Source: Candidatus Argoarchaeum ethanivorans (GTDB lineage: Archaea; Halobacteriota; Methanosarcinia; Methanosarcinales; EX4572-44). Taken from it: DNA of 46,806 nt. A model generated the notes under the pieces. That model was not told the DNA's origin. It did no database searches and saw only the letters and a list, made by a program, of their open reading frames with translations. The DNA lies in the NCBI GenBank assembly GCA_905067555.1, contig CAJHIS010000004.1:1-46806 (forward strand), given 5' to 3'. The position numbers and the translations under genes were made by a program. This document shows positions 35,247 to 43,281 of this stretch, one piece after another. Positions within the stretch are counted from its first letter, which is position 1, and each line of letters opens with the position of its first letter.

Positions 35247-35432
35247 ATGCAGGCGGTTATACTTGCAGCAGGAGAGAAGCAGCGACTTGAGCCTTTCACA
35301 GCAACAAAGCCAAAAGTGATAATAAATGTTGCAAATGGGCCAATTCCGGAGTATGTTGTGAACACGCTAAAAAGGATCGGATGTGCGATAGACAAGCCGA
35401 AGAACTTTACAAAGAGTGTTACTGTTGAATAG
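35247..35432 (+). pseudogene. Truncated sugar nucleotidyltransferase
   Basis: The 61-residue frame starts MQAVILAAGEKQRLEPFTAT, then KPKVIINVANGPIPEYVVN, the N-terminal pattern of glucose-1-phosphate thymidylyltransferase/GlmU-like enzymes. The normal G-x-G-T-R nucleotide loop has become AAGEKQRLEP. It ends after about 60 residues with CAIDKPKNFTKSVTVE; the family normally has over 230. This looks like an internally deleted relic between intact operon genes. It keeps a start two bases after the previous stop and does not interrupt the operon. Confidence 0.75.
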
Positions 35433-35444
35433 GAGTAGATAATA

Positions 35445-36449
35445 ATGAAAGAGATTGAGCTGATCGCAGTTATGGTAATGCTGGTAGCATCTTTTATAAT
35501 GGCAATGGTATCAACGCCTCGACTAATACGGAAGTTAAAAGAGAGGGGAGAAGTTGTAACCGACTACTACAAGTGCAATCACAATGAGGTTCCAACAAAA
35601 GGGGGCATCCTGATTCTTGGTGTTGTCTTCACGATTCTTGCCATCGTAACTTTCATCGAACACTTCCAAGCTTTCGATCTCCCGGTTCATATCACCGGTG
35701 CTGATTGGGCGATTATAACTGTTGCGGGTCTTTTTGGGGCATTCGGACTGGTTGATGACTTTGTAGATGTTGGAAGACCACTAAAAATAATCCTTCTCTT
35801 CTTTTTCTCCTTTCGGCTGATCTTTGAGATAGGATCAACAATGATCACGCTCCCATTCATTGGAAGCTTTGACGCTGGTATTTTTTATCTTTTTCTAATC
35901 ACTCCCCTTTATGTGCTGGTAACAGCAAACCTCACAAACATGCACTCAGGGTTCAATGGTCTGGCGTCCGGACTCTCTACGATTGTTATCGCATGTTTAC
36001 TTATCAAATTCATTATGGCAGGATGTGCCGGCGTTCTAACAATTGGCTGTTTGTTTGGGGCTACTTTGGGCTTTTTATGGTATAACAGGTATCCAGCTCA
36101 AATATTTTGGGCAAATGTGGGCTCTTTATCCATAGGTGCTGCTATTGGTGCTGCTATTGTGGTTTCAGGCTTTCTGGTATCTGGTTTTATTATGCTGATA
36201 CCACATACGATCAATTTCCTGATGTATGCTTACTGGAGGGTAATGCACAAGCTTCATCCAGAGGATAAACGGTGGAGGCTGGTGAAGTTCGGGAAGGTTC
36301 GGGAAGATGGAACACTTGAAGTTCCAAATCGTCTTACATTGAAATGGGTACCGCCATACTACTTCAAAATGACTGAAAAGCATGCAGTTATTGCAATGTA
36401 TATGGTAACAACAATCTTTTGTGTTGTAGCGTTGTTTGTACCTTATTAG
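35445..36449 (+). CDS. Polyprenol-phosphate GlcNAc-1-phosphate transferase (archaeal AglH/GPT-like)
   Basis: The 334-residue protein has about ten membrane helices and belongs to the MraY/WecA/GPT family. GLVDDFVDVGRPLK holds the Asp-Asp pair at 104-105 and NMHSGFNGLASG (165-176) is the archaeal/eukaryotic-type substrate motif. The enzyme transfers GlcNAc-1-phosphate from UDP-GlcNAc to a lipid phosphate, starting N-glycan or S-layer glycan assembly. The next family block, usually x-G-D-x-G-S-L, reads FWANVGSL (221-228), so the expected Asp is Asn. That could be a lineage variant or a defect. It follows the uronic acid operon by about 200 bases, with a pseudogene between. Confidence 0.8.
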   Translation: MKEIELIAVMVMLVASFIMAMVSTPRLIRKLKERGEVVTDYYKCNHNEVPTKGGILILGVVFTILAIVTFIEHFQAFDLPVHITGADWAIITVAGLFGAFGLVDDFVDVGRPLKIILLFFFSFRLIFEIGSTMITLPFIGSFDAGIFYLFLITPLYVLVTANLTNMHSGFNGLASGLSTIVIACLLIKFIMAGCAGVLTIGCLFGATLGFLWYNRYPAQIFWANVGSLSIGAAIGAAIVVSGFLVSGFIMLIPHTINFLMYAYWRVMHKLHPEDKRWRLVKFGKVREDGTLEVPNRLTLKWVPPYYFKMTEKHAVIAMYMVTTIFCVVALFVPY

Positions 36450-36994
36450 AGGTGATCGTTGACAAGCACTCTTTTGAGAGGTATCCTATTTTGAATTTGA
36501 CTTACAGGCAAAGAAAACGTTTGATGATGCGAAAAAAAATGTTCATAATACCATATCTGCACAACAGAAATAAAAATCTGCTCGATTCCATGTACGAGTT
36601 CTTCATGGAAACATGTCTGCACAGTAGTCTCGTTTTCGGAGGTATCTTTTCTGATTGACATCTTGCAGGAGATTAAAGTCGGATTCTTTTAAGTCAAAGA
36701 AGTTATTTTACGAAAACCATGCACTGCCTATGGAAAGAGCAATATCCAAAAGATGGATAAATGGAGATCAGAAAAGAGATAATCAGGATAATTTCTACGT
36801 TAGAGACCTCGATGAAAAAGCACGGAACAGATCATGATTTTGCGAGACTCGAATGGAGGATAGATGGAACTCAAAAACCGTAATGCTGTTAAATTCATTC
36901 AGAGGACTGCTGGAAAAGTAACACTCTTTGCAGAATTGACAGGAAGAGGAATACAGGTTCATGACAACAACAATCACGTTGAAAATCCCATGCA
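36450..36994. other. Degenerate intergenic region
   Basis: About 545 bases lie between two convergent genes. Fragments with protein-like composition appear in different frames: FEFDLQAKKTFDDAKK near 36490-36560, and MEIRKEIIRIISTLETSM then KKHGTDHDFARLEWRID at 36761-36883 (40 residues). Neither has a clear ribosome-binding site or a family I recognise. They may be remnants of decayed genes. No RNA gene is seen. Confidence 0.35.
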
Positions 36995-36995
36995 A

Positions 36996-37832
36996 TCAGA
37001 AGAAACCCCATTTACCTGTGCAGACCACATACACAAGCAGCAGAAGGTTTGCGGTTGCATGTGCGGCCACGCATGAAGACAGGTTCTTTGTTCTGTACAG
37101 CAGCAAATTCAAAAGCACCGCTGTCAGTATGCCAGGAAGCCACCTGAAATGCGAGAAACCAAAGAACAGTGTCACGATAATGAATGATCCAAGCGTGTAC
37201 GCGCCGATCGGCACAGCCTGCCATTTCGAATCAATCAAATACCGCATCAGAAACGACCGGCAGAAGAGTTCTTCGACAAACGGTGCAACAAGCACGCTGC
37301 CTGCGAATCTAACGAGGATCAGGAATCCAAACGCGGCTGTATCGAATATGGTTGGATCATAATGGACGTCTGCGGAAGAGAACATGGGATAGATCCCTTC
37401 CAATCCAACCCACAGGAGAAATATGACCACTCCAATGAGAATCGAGATGCCATCAAGCCGCCTGCTGGCAAGTTCCGTGTACATGCTCCGGTATCTGATC
37501 AGGATGTAGCCGACAGCAACGGTTCGCAGGCAGTAGGTAATGTAGATGTGGTAGTCCTCAAAACCCGGGAGTAGTGTGCGTGTCAGATCACCCATCACGA
37601 GATAAATCGCAAACGGGAAGACATAACTCCATGCGCCGTCAAGATGCCAGACCTTATCGAGGAGTTTGTAACGCGCGTGGCTACGCTGGACTATAAAGTA
37701 GAGCGGGATTACCAAGAGGAGAGCGATGATGGATAAAGCCGGGTGAATATAAGAACAAATGTAAGCGAGCGCTATGCTTGTGAGTGTGGCAACCGATGTT
37801 GTATTCAGGCGTTTGTCGAGAGAAATCATCAA
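36996..37832 (-). CDS. CPBP-family intramembrane protease
   Basis: The 278-residue protein has about eight membrane helices. It carries the CPBP (CAAX protease and bacteriocin processing) motifs: PFVEELFCRSFLMRYLI with E-E-x-x-x-R, FFGFSHFRWLPG with F-x-x-x-H and CVAAHATANLLL with the second His and Asn. The layout resembles the CAAX-protease-related proteins found with bacterial exosortase systems. Here it lies 54 bases downstream of a PEF-CTERM gene on the same strand, so it may process the same class of surface protein. The substrate link is inferred from this pairing. Confidence 0.8.
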   Translation of the reverse strand: MMISLDKRLNTTSVATLTSIALAYICSYIHPALSIIALLLVIPLYFIVQRSHARYKLLDKVWHLDGAWSYVFPFAIYLVMGDLTRTLLPGFEDYHIYITYCLRTVAVGYILIRYRSMYTELASRRLDGISILIGVVIFLLWVGLEGIYPMFSSADVHYDPTIFDTAAFGFLILVRFAGSVLVAPFVEELFCRSFLMRYLIDSKWQAVPIGAYTLGSFIIVTLFFGFSHFRWLPGILTAVLLNLLLYRTKNLSSCVAAHATANLLLLVYVVCTGKWGFF

Positions 37833-37886
37833 TTATTATGTGGGAAAAAAGAAAAGTGGAGGGGAACTATGGTTTGTTTCCCGAGT

Positions 37887-38384
37887 TTACTTCTTCTGCT
37901 TTCTGCGGCAGAGTGCAAAGAATCCGAGAATCGCGATGACAGGGATTGCGATTGTGGTGAATTCCGGGATAGGTACGTCGACCGTCGCTGAAACACGCTC
38001 GGAAGTGATGGCATCAGTGGGGTTTGAGTTTGCGCTCCCTCCCTTAAACAACCAAACCGTCCATTCGCCAGTAGTATTGGTCGCGCCCGAAGACACTACG
38101 TTGAAATACTCTGTATGCGGAGGGCTGTTCTTATTTGCAAGCCAGATCGTACTGTTAAAATAGCTATCACCATTCGCATAGCTTGTCCCTGGTTCATAAT
38201 ACCTGAATTGATAATACTTATCCCCGTTAAACGAAAAGTCCCAAGCTGTAGCATTGATGCATTCGCCTTCCATCGTAGCACTCATATTCTCAGCAGGAGG
38301 GGCCACCGTTGTCCCCGTCATCACGGTGAATACTGCCATACTCAACACAAAGACCATTGCTATTTTTTCTTTATATCTATTCAT
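37887..38384 (-). CDS. PEF-CTERM surface protein 4
   Basis: The 165-residue secreted protein starts MNRYKEKIAMVFVLSMAVFT, almost identical to PEF-CTERM protein 1 (7559-8140). Its ectodomain is a short beta-rich domain (NGDKYYQFRYYEPGTSYANG, several sequons). It ends with IPEFTTIAIPVIAILGFFAL and a basic RRKQKK tail. This is a PEF-CTERM signal somewhat diverged from the tandem set. A GGAGGT ribosome-binding site lies upstream. It is 31 kb from the archaeosortase but shares promoter DNA with protein 1, so the same enzyme probably processes it. Confidence 0.85.
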   Translation of the reverse strand: MNRYKEKIAMVFVLSMAVFTVMTGTTVAPPAENMSATMEGECINATAWDFSFNGDKYYQFRYYEPGTSYANGDSYFNSTIWLANKNSPPHTEYFNVVSSGATNTTGEWTVWLFKGGSANSNPTDAITSERVSATVDVPIPEFTTIAIPVIAILGFFALCRRKQKK

Positions 38385-38579
38385 TCAAAGTTGACCTCCA
38401 AATTGTTAATAAACTACACTATGTTTCGATTCAATAGAAGAGGTTGAGAACGAGAGGTTAGTAATTATAATTCGAACCTATGGTACGTACTTATGGTACT
38501 GATACGTTGTTGGAAAAATTACTCTGGCGTTTTGGATATAATAGAAGTTGTAGCTCATAGAGGGTCTGGTGGACTCCTC
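38301..38579 (-). repeat. Inverted copy of the PEF-CTERM promoter and signal-peptide region
   Basis: The reverse complement of this segment matches 7363-7641 at a high level over its whole length. It covers the upstream region and about the first 28 codons of PEF-CTERM gene 4. The pair forms a 280-bp inverted repeat about 31 kb apart. Confidence 0.8.
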
Positions 38580-38669
38580 AATCTTTGTTGATTTGATTCC
38601 GTTACTATCATACAGTTCCACTGTCTTGGGTTGGTTTAAATCGCGAGATTTAATTTTTTTCTCCCAAGT

Positions 38670-39596
38670 TCATGCAAACTGGGTAAGTATGGCTGCCAAT
38701 ATTACCACAGGTATCCATTCGCCATCCACGAGTAAATCCAATGATTTTCCCGTGTTCTCTTCCCTGCAAAAATATAAGATGTACCAGTATCCATGTCCAA
38801 TAGAAAAGACTAAAACGATAAAATAGATATGAAAACAACCTGAAAGATATGAGTATACAAGCCAAGGTATGAGTGTTGAGTTAAGAGTAAGCAGAATATT
38901 TTTCGTTCTTTTTCTCCCAAAAACTACTGGAATCGTTTTCACTCCGTTCATTTTATCGCCTTTGATGTCTCGAACGTCGAATAATACTGTGTTGATGAAT
39001 AGTTTTGTAAAAAAGAAATAAAAAATCAAGGAGATTACACTGAAATCCCGAAAAGAAATGGCCAAAGGAATAAAAGCTCCTATTACAGCCCAGCACAATG
39101 CAACTACAATGTTTTTTATGCCTGTTATGTCTTTCAATCTGAAATTTGATATTTTTATGCTGTACACAATTCCGATGCAGAATGGGAAAAGGATTATAAA
39201 AATAGCAAAAGGGTTTTGTAAAAAAGATAGAAACAGGGCAACAATGTAAGCTGCTATTGTAGCAAACGTAACAGATTTCTTATTTTTTTCAATAAATCCA
39301 GCCCTTTCCGGCACATTTACCAAATCTTCCTCTATGCCAGTTAGTTTATCCAGATTGTAAACAGTGAAAGTGAGAAGGCCAGAAGCAAGAAGCAGTTTAA
39401 AATCAACTCTTACTCCATAAAGCAAGAAAGAAAAATAAGGTAGTAAAGAGCCAGTTATTGCAATGAATATAGAACTTATTGTTAATAAAGATACGAATTT
39501 ATCAAGCACTGTGTAGAAACGTTTGAACAGATGAGATACTAAACAATCACCTTTATCAAATCTGCTGTTTACACAGGCATCTTCTATATTGGTCAT
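38670..39596 (-). CDS. UbiA-family prenyltransferase
   Basis: The 308-residue protein has about eight or nine membrane helices and two Asp-rich motifs. One is TVYNLDKLTGIEED (N-x-x-D) and the other FDVRDIKGDKMNGVKTIPV (D-x-x-D-x-x-x-D). These bind the diphosphate and magnesium in UbiA enzymes. The archaeal family covers lipid biosynthesis (digeranylgeranylglyceryl phosphate synthase), quinone synthesis and others; the exact acceptor is not visible. It is followed by the regulator gene 34 bases upstream on the same strand, possibly as one transcript. Confidence 0.8.
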   Translation of the reverse strand: MTNIEDACVNSRFDKGDCLVSHLFKRFYTVLDKFVSLLTISSIFIAITGSLLPYFSFLLYGVRVDFKLLLASGLLTFTVYNLDKLTGIEEDLVNVPERAGFIEKNKKSVTFATIAAYIVALFLSFLQNPFAIFIILFPFCIGIVYSIKISNFRLKDITGIKNIVVALCWAVIGAFIPLAISFRDFSVISLIFYFFFTKLFINTVLFDVRDIKGDKMNGVKTIPVVFGRKRTKNILLTLNSTLIPWLVYSYLSGCFHIYFIVLVFSIGHGYWYILYFCREENTGKSLDLLVDGEWIPVVILAAILTQFA

Positions 39597-39629
39597 AGAT
39601 CTGCAATTGTGAAGGGGACATAAAGTCCA

Positions 39630-40520
39630 TTATAAACTAAGAACCCTTTCAGCTTGCTTGCGATAACACTCGAAGAGTTCCTCCCCCCATTCAATTGCTT
39701 TTTTATCAGAGCTCACGAAGTCCCTATTATAGTCGTAAGTTCCATCAACATGAAACAAGCCGAAAGAAAGGGAGCACTCAGTAATTACAAAAGCAGCTTT
39801 TGCATCTTTTTCTGTTACGTATAATTTAAGCTTAGAGCTTTTGTCTGCGAAAATTTTTTTTAAGATCTCATCATCTATTGTCTTCAGTACTTCTTTTGTT
39901 ATTACGAGTTCCACATCAGCTTCTTTCTTTAGTATTAGTTTCTCAAATAATGCAGGATACTCGGGAACGAAGATAGATGAGACCCCTCTTATCTTTTTAG
40001 CATTCATTAACAAGTTAATGAAATTTGTGTGGACTTTAAAAATCTCAGTGGCCGTGTCTTCGAAAAGAGTTGAACCACGTAACGCTCCAATTTTCTCTAT
40101 CAGATGCTCTGGAATGCCGCTGAGATCATGTGTAAGCCAGAAGTCTTCATGTGTTTTCATTACCTCTATCGCATCAATAAAATCAGCCAATTTTAGTGCA
40201 ACGACTTCACCGATTTTTGTTAGTACATAATTTCTGTCTTCGTCCTGGAAAATGAGATTGTCTTTCTCAAGTTCTCTTAATGCATGTATAGCGGTTGTAG
40301 AGCTTACGCCAAGATCAGTGCGAAAATTTCTTAGCTCTTTTCTCCCACTCTTCAAACTAATAAGAATATCACTTCGCAGTTGTGAACATGTCGAAAGACG
40401 AATGGTAGTTTGAAAAGCTGTCGGCTTCGTTTTTTTATATGGCATTGAGATTAATGATGCATGTTGCTCAACTATATTAATATGTTCATTTGTTGTGCTT
40501 ATATCTATCATTGTCATCAC
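39630..40520 (-). CDS. Winged-helix regulator with FilR1/DUF1724 domain
   Basis: The 296-residue protein has an N-terminal winged-helix domain (about 45-115, with RNFRTDLGVSSTTAIHALREL and a LTKIGEVVAL wing). A C-terminal domain (about 125-290) has FVPEYPALFEKLILKKEADVE and LYVTEKDAKAAFVITE, then a C-terminal WGEELFECYRKQA. This is the layout of the methanogen regulator family with the FilR1-type middle domain (DUF1724). It is divergent to the archaellin remnant, and an inverted repeat at 40564-40588 lies between them, a plausible autoregulatory site. The signal it senses is unknown. Confidence 0.85.
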   Translation of the reverse strand: MMTMIDISTTNEHINIVEQHASLISMPYKKTKPTAFQTTIRLSTCSQLRSDILISLKSGRKELRNFRTDLGVSSTTAIHALRELEKDNLIFQDEDRNYVLTKIGEVVALKLADFIDAIEVMKTHEDFWLTHDLSGIPEHLIEKIGALRGSTLFEDTATEIFKVHTNFINLLMNAKKIRGVSSIFVPEYPALFEKLILKKEADVELVITKEVLKTIDDEILKKIFADKSSKLKLYVTEKDAKAAFVITECSLSFGLFHVDGTYDYNRDFVSSDKKAIEWGEELFECYRKQAERVLSL

Positions 40521-40563
40521 TTACTATTTTACTTAAGCATTACCCATATAGTTAATCTGTTAA

Positions 40564-40588
40564 AATATTGCTAAACCAAAGCAATATT
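40564..40588 (+). promoter_or_regulatory. Inverted repeat between regulator and archaellin remnant
   Basis: AATATTGCT and AGCAATATT face each other across AAACCAA. A TATA-like TTTATAGA begins two bases later for the forward direction. The motif has the same half-sites and the same spacing as the element at 1093-1117. Operator function for the FilR1-like regulator is inferred. Confidence 0.5.
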
Positions 40589-40725
40589 ACTTTATAGATA
40601 GAAGTATTTAACATGAATTATAATGTAACTACTTGCTGCAAGGAGGATTAATTATTATGTCGAGAGGTCGGATTGAACAGGCATTTGATGATGCACCACC
40701 TGTGAAAATCCATAGAGGAGGGGAT

Positions 40726-41079
40726 ATGAAAAAATCAAAAACTTTATCCAGAAATGAAGAAGGTGTGGTTGGTATAGGGGCACTCATCATCTTCACTGCC
40801 ACGATATTGGTAGGTGCGGTAGCAGCAGAGGTGATGATCGACATCTCATCTACGCTGCAGCAGAAAGCAGAGAAAATGGGATCAATAGAAGGACAGAAGG
40901 TGTATCATGTAAGATCGAAGACAGTGGAACGTGTGTTCAGGCATATCAAGCAAAAACATCGGACTACGAGAGTTTTTAACAAGAGGTTTGGAAAACGTGA
41001 TAGCAGAATCCACCCTAACATGCATAGCACACAACTTAAAGCGAATACTGAAAATAAAAAGCCAAATCAAGGATATTAA
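40726..41079 (+). pseudogene. Archaellin N-terminus fused to transposase tail
   Basis: ATG 40726 follows the strong ribosome-binding site GAGGAGGGG and opens MKKSKTLSRNEEGVVGIGAL, the class III signal and N-terminal helix of archaellins (type IV pilin-like), continuing with an LQQKAEKMGSI segment. Upstream in-frame starts (ATG 40657) exist but the archaellin start is the one with the good site. From about residue 56 the frame turns into VYHVRSKTVERVFRHIKQ, the C-terminal region of an IS1182-type transposase, and ends out of frame at 41079. The gene is therefore interrupted by a mobile element remnant and can only encode a short chimera. Confidence 0.75.
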
Positions 41080-41176
41080 AGCGAATATTGTTGAAAATAG
41101 ACGTTATAATCACACTCCACTCAAGAAACTGTGCGAAAAACTAAGAAGACATGGTCTAACCTCCTGTGTTCCATAA
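40891..41176 (+). pseudogene. IS1182-type transposase 3' remnant
   Basis: The first part (to about 40955) reads RSKTVERVFRHIKQ in the archaellin frame. After a one-base frameshift it continues NIGLREFLTRGLENVIAES and CIAHNLKRILKI in another frame, ending at TAA 41174-41176. Only the last 90 residues of the transposase remain; no 5' part or clear terminal repeat is visible. It differs from the transposase at the left edge of the window. Confidence 0.7.
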
Positions 41177-41370
41177 GCGAAAGTTTGAGACGTGAACCAA
41201 CTATTCAGTACCATTAAACTCGGTTGTGAGACGGGCTCTTCAATCGAGAGTGACACGGCTCTCTGACTTTCATCTAAAAATCAAGTTGTTGCGACAACAG
41301 TCCCGTAGTCCGGGCTTGAAACAAGTACGAGCAAAGATTAATACACTTGTATTTCATTTATCTCGAAGCC

Positions 41371-43251
41371 ATGAACGATCATTTCCCAGAACTTAAATGT
41401 GGGATTGAAATCCACCAGCAACTTAATACAAAAGAAAAGCTATTCTGCAAATGCCCGACAAGACGCAGAGATACGGTTGAGTCAAATCTTGAATTCCACC
41501 GATTCCTTCGAGCGACAACAAGTGAAATGGGGGAAATAGATAGAGCAGCACTCGAGGAAACAAAGATACAAAAGAAATATATCTATAAAGCGTACGATTC
41601 CACCTGTCTGGTTGAAAATGATGAGGAGCCACCCGGGAAGCTGAACATGGATGCTCTTGATATTGCTCTTACCATGAGCAAGATGCTTCACATGCACCCT
41701 GTGGATGAGCTTCACAGCATGAGAAAAATCGTGGTTGATGGATCCAATACTGCTGGATTCCAGCGCACCGGGCTTGTTGCAACCGATGGATATATTGATG
41801 CTGGTGGCAGGGTTGGAATCAGTGTAATCTGCCTTGAGGAAGAAGCAGCACAGAAAATCGAAGATTCCGGAGAGAGCGTCATCTATTCACTTGATCGGCT
41901 TGGAATACCACTAGTAGAGATTTGTACTGCACCGGATATTAAAACGCCAGGGCAGGCACGCGATGTTGCGGCATATATAGGAATGCTTCTTCGCTCAACA
42001 GGCAGGGTTAAACGAGGACTTGGCACGATACGCCAGGATGTTAATATATCTACAAAGGAGGGGGCACGTGTCGAAATAAAAGGCGTGCAGGAATTGGACC
42101 TCTTACCTCTAATACTTGAACAGGAAGTGCAAAGACAGGCAAATCTTATTGACATAAAAAATGAACTTAACGAGCGGGGGGCTGCGATAGATGGAATTAT
42201 CACAGATGTTACCGATCTATTTAAAAATACAGATTCGGCGATACTCAAACGTGCACTTGATAATGGTGCAATACTTGCAGTAAAACTTAAACGGTTTGCA
42301 GGAATCGTTGGAAGAGAGATACAACCCGACAGGCGGCTTGGTACCGAATTCTCTGATCGTGCAAAAAAGTCAGGAGTGGGTGGAATATTTCACACCGATG
42401 AACTGCCAAACTATGGTATTACCAAAAGCGATGTAAACGAGCTAAAGAAGACCTTAAACGCAGATGAAAAGGATTGTATAGTAATTGTTGCAGACAGAAT
42501 AAACCGCGCGCGAGGTGCTCTTGAATCGGTAATAATACGAGCACAAGAGGCTCTCGTATGTGTGCCAGAGGAAACTCGCAGGATGCTTCCGGACGGAACT
42601 TCAGCTTATATGCGACCTCTCCCGGGAGCTGCCCGCATGTATCCTGAAACCGATGTACTGCCAGTACCAATCACACAAGAACACCTTGAAAAAATCAAAC
42701 TTCCGGAGCTTCTAACAATAAAAAAAGAGCGATTCAGGAAACAATATAATCTCAACGACGAGCTTGCAAATCTTATCAGCCAGTCAGAAAATGCTTGTCT
42801 GTTTGAACAAATAATGAAAGCAGTTCCTGGAGCAAAACCCACAATAGTAATAAAAGCACTTCATACAACTATTGGTGAATTGCAAAAAGAAGGATACAAC
42901 ACACACGGAATCACCCTCGACCACCTGGTTGACCTGTTCAACTTTAGTGCAGAAGGAAACATTCCAAACGAGGCAATAAAAGAAGTGCTTAAAGCAATTA
43001 CCATCCACCCACAGGCATCGTTAAGAGATTTACTGACCAAACTGAGACTTGCAGGCTCCGATATTGCAGGCGCTGGAATACTGATAGGAAAAATAGTCAA
43101 AGAGCGAGAGGAATTTGTAAAAGAGCGAAGGCTTGATGCAGCAGGACCACTGATGGGAGTTGTTATGAAAGAACTGCGTGGAAAGGTGGGAGGACAGCAG
43201 ATCAGCCAGATACTGAAGCGAAAGATAGAAGAAATATTGAAAATTAAGTAA
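41371..43251 (+). CDS. gatE: Glutamyl-tRNA(Gln) amidotransferase subunit E
   Basis: The protein (about 626 residues) begins MNDHFPELKCGIEIHQQLN and has CKCPTRRRD (zinc-binding region), STCLVENDEEPPGKL, VVDGSNTAGFQRTGLVATDG and VKRGLGTIRQDVNIS. These are the GatB/E catalytic and tRNA-binding blocks. The insertion around 280-410 is the AspRS-like domain that distinguishes archaeal GatE from GatB. With GatD it converts Glu-tRNA(Gln) to Gln-tRNA(Gln) in archaea. I chose ATG 41371; a TTG at 41347 would add eight residues not typical of the family. The gatD gene is not in the window. Confidence 0.95.
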   Translation: MNDHFPELKCGIEIHQQLNTKEKLFCKCPTRRRDTVESNLEFHRFLRATTSEMGEIDRAALEETKIQKKYIYKAYDSTCLVENDEEPPGKLNMDALDIALTMSKMLHMHPVDELHSMRKIVVDGSNTAGFQRTGLVATDGYIDAGGRVGISVICLEEEAAQKIEDSGESVIYSLDRLGIPLVEICTAPDIKTPGQARDVAAYIGMLLRSTGRVKRGLGTIRQDVNISTKEGARVEIKGVQELDLLPLILEQEVQRQANLIDIKNELNERGAAIDGIITDVTDLFKNTDSAILKRALDNGAILAVKLKRFAGIVGREIQPDRRLGTEFSDRAKKSGVGGIFHTDELPNYGITKSDVNELKKTLNADEKDCIVIVADRINRARGALESVIIRAQEALVCVPEETRRMLPDGTSAYMRPLPGAARMYPETDVLPVPITQEHLEKIKLPELLTIKKERFRKQYNLNDELANLISQSENACLFEQIMKAVPGAKPTIVIKALHTTIGELQKEGYNTHGITLDHLVDLFNFSAEGNIPNEAIKEVLKAITIHPQASLRDLLTKLRLAGSDIAGAGILIGKIVKEREEFVKERRLDAAGPLMGVVMKELRGKVGGQQISQILKRKIEEILKIK

Positions 43252-43281
43252 CGGAATATTAATATTAATGGAGGGATTAAC

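Noticed and set aside
36655-38163. Forward frames over the CPBP and PEF-CTERM genes
   Set aside because: They are antisense to clearly coding reverse genes with recognised motifs.
40633-40725. Longer start for the archaellin remnant (TTG 40633 or ATG 40657)
   Set aside because: ATG 40726 has a much better ribosome-binding site and gives the normal archaellin signal peptide.
41177-41370. Possible RNA gene or IS end before gatE
   Set aside because: Short stems such as GAGAG/CTCTC and CCCG/CGGG can be drawn, but no known RNA fold or terminal inverted repeat is evident.
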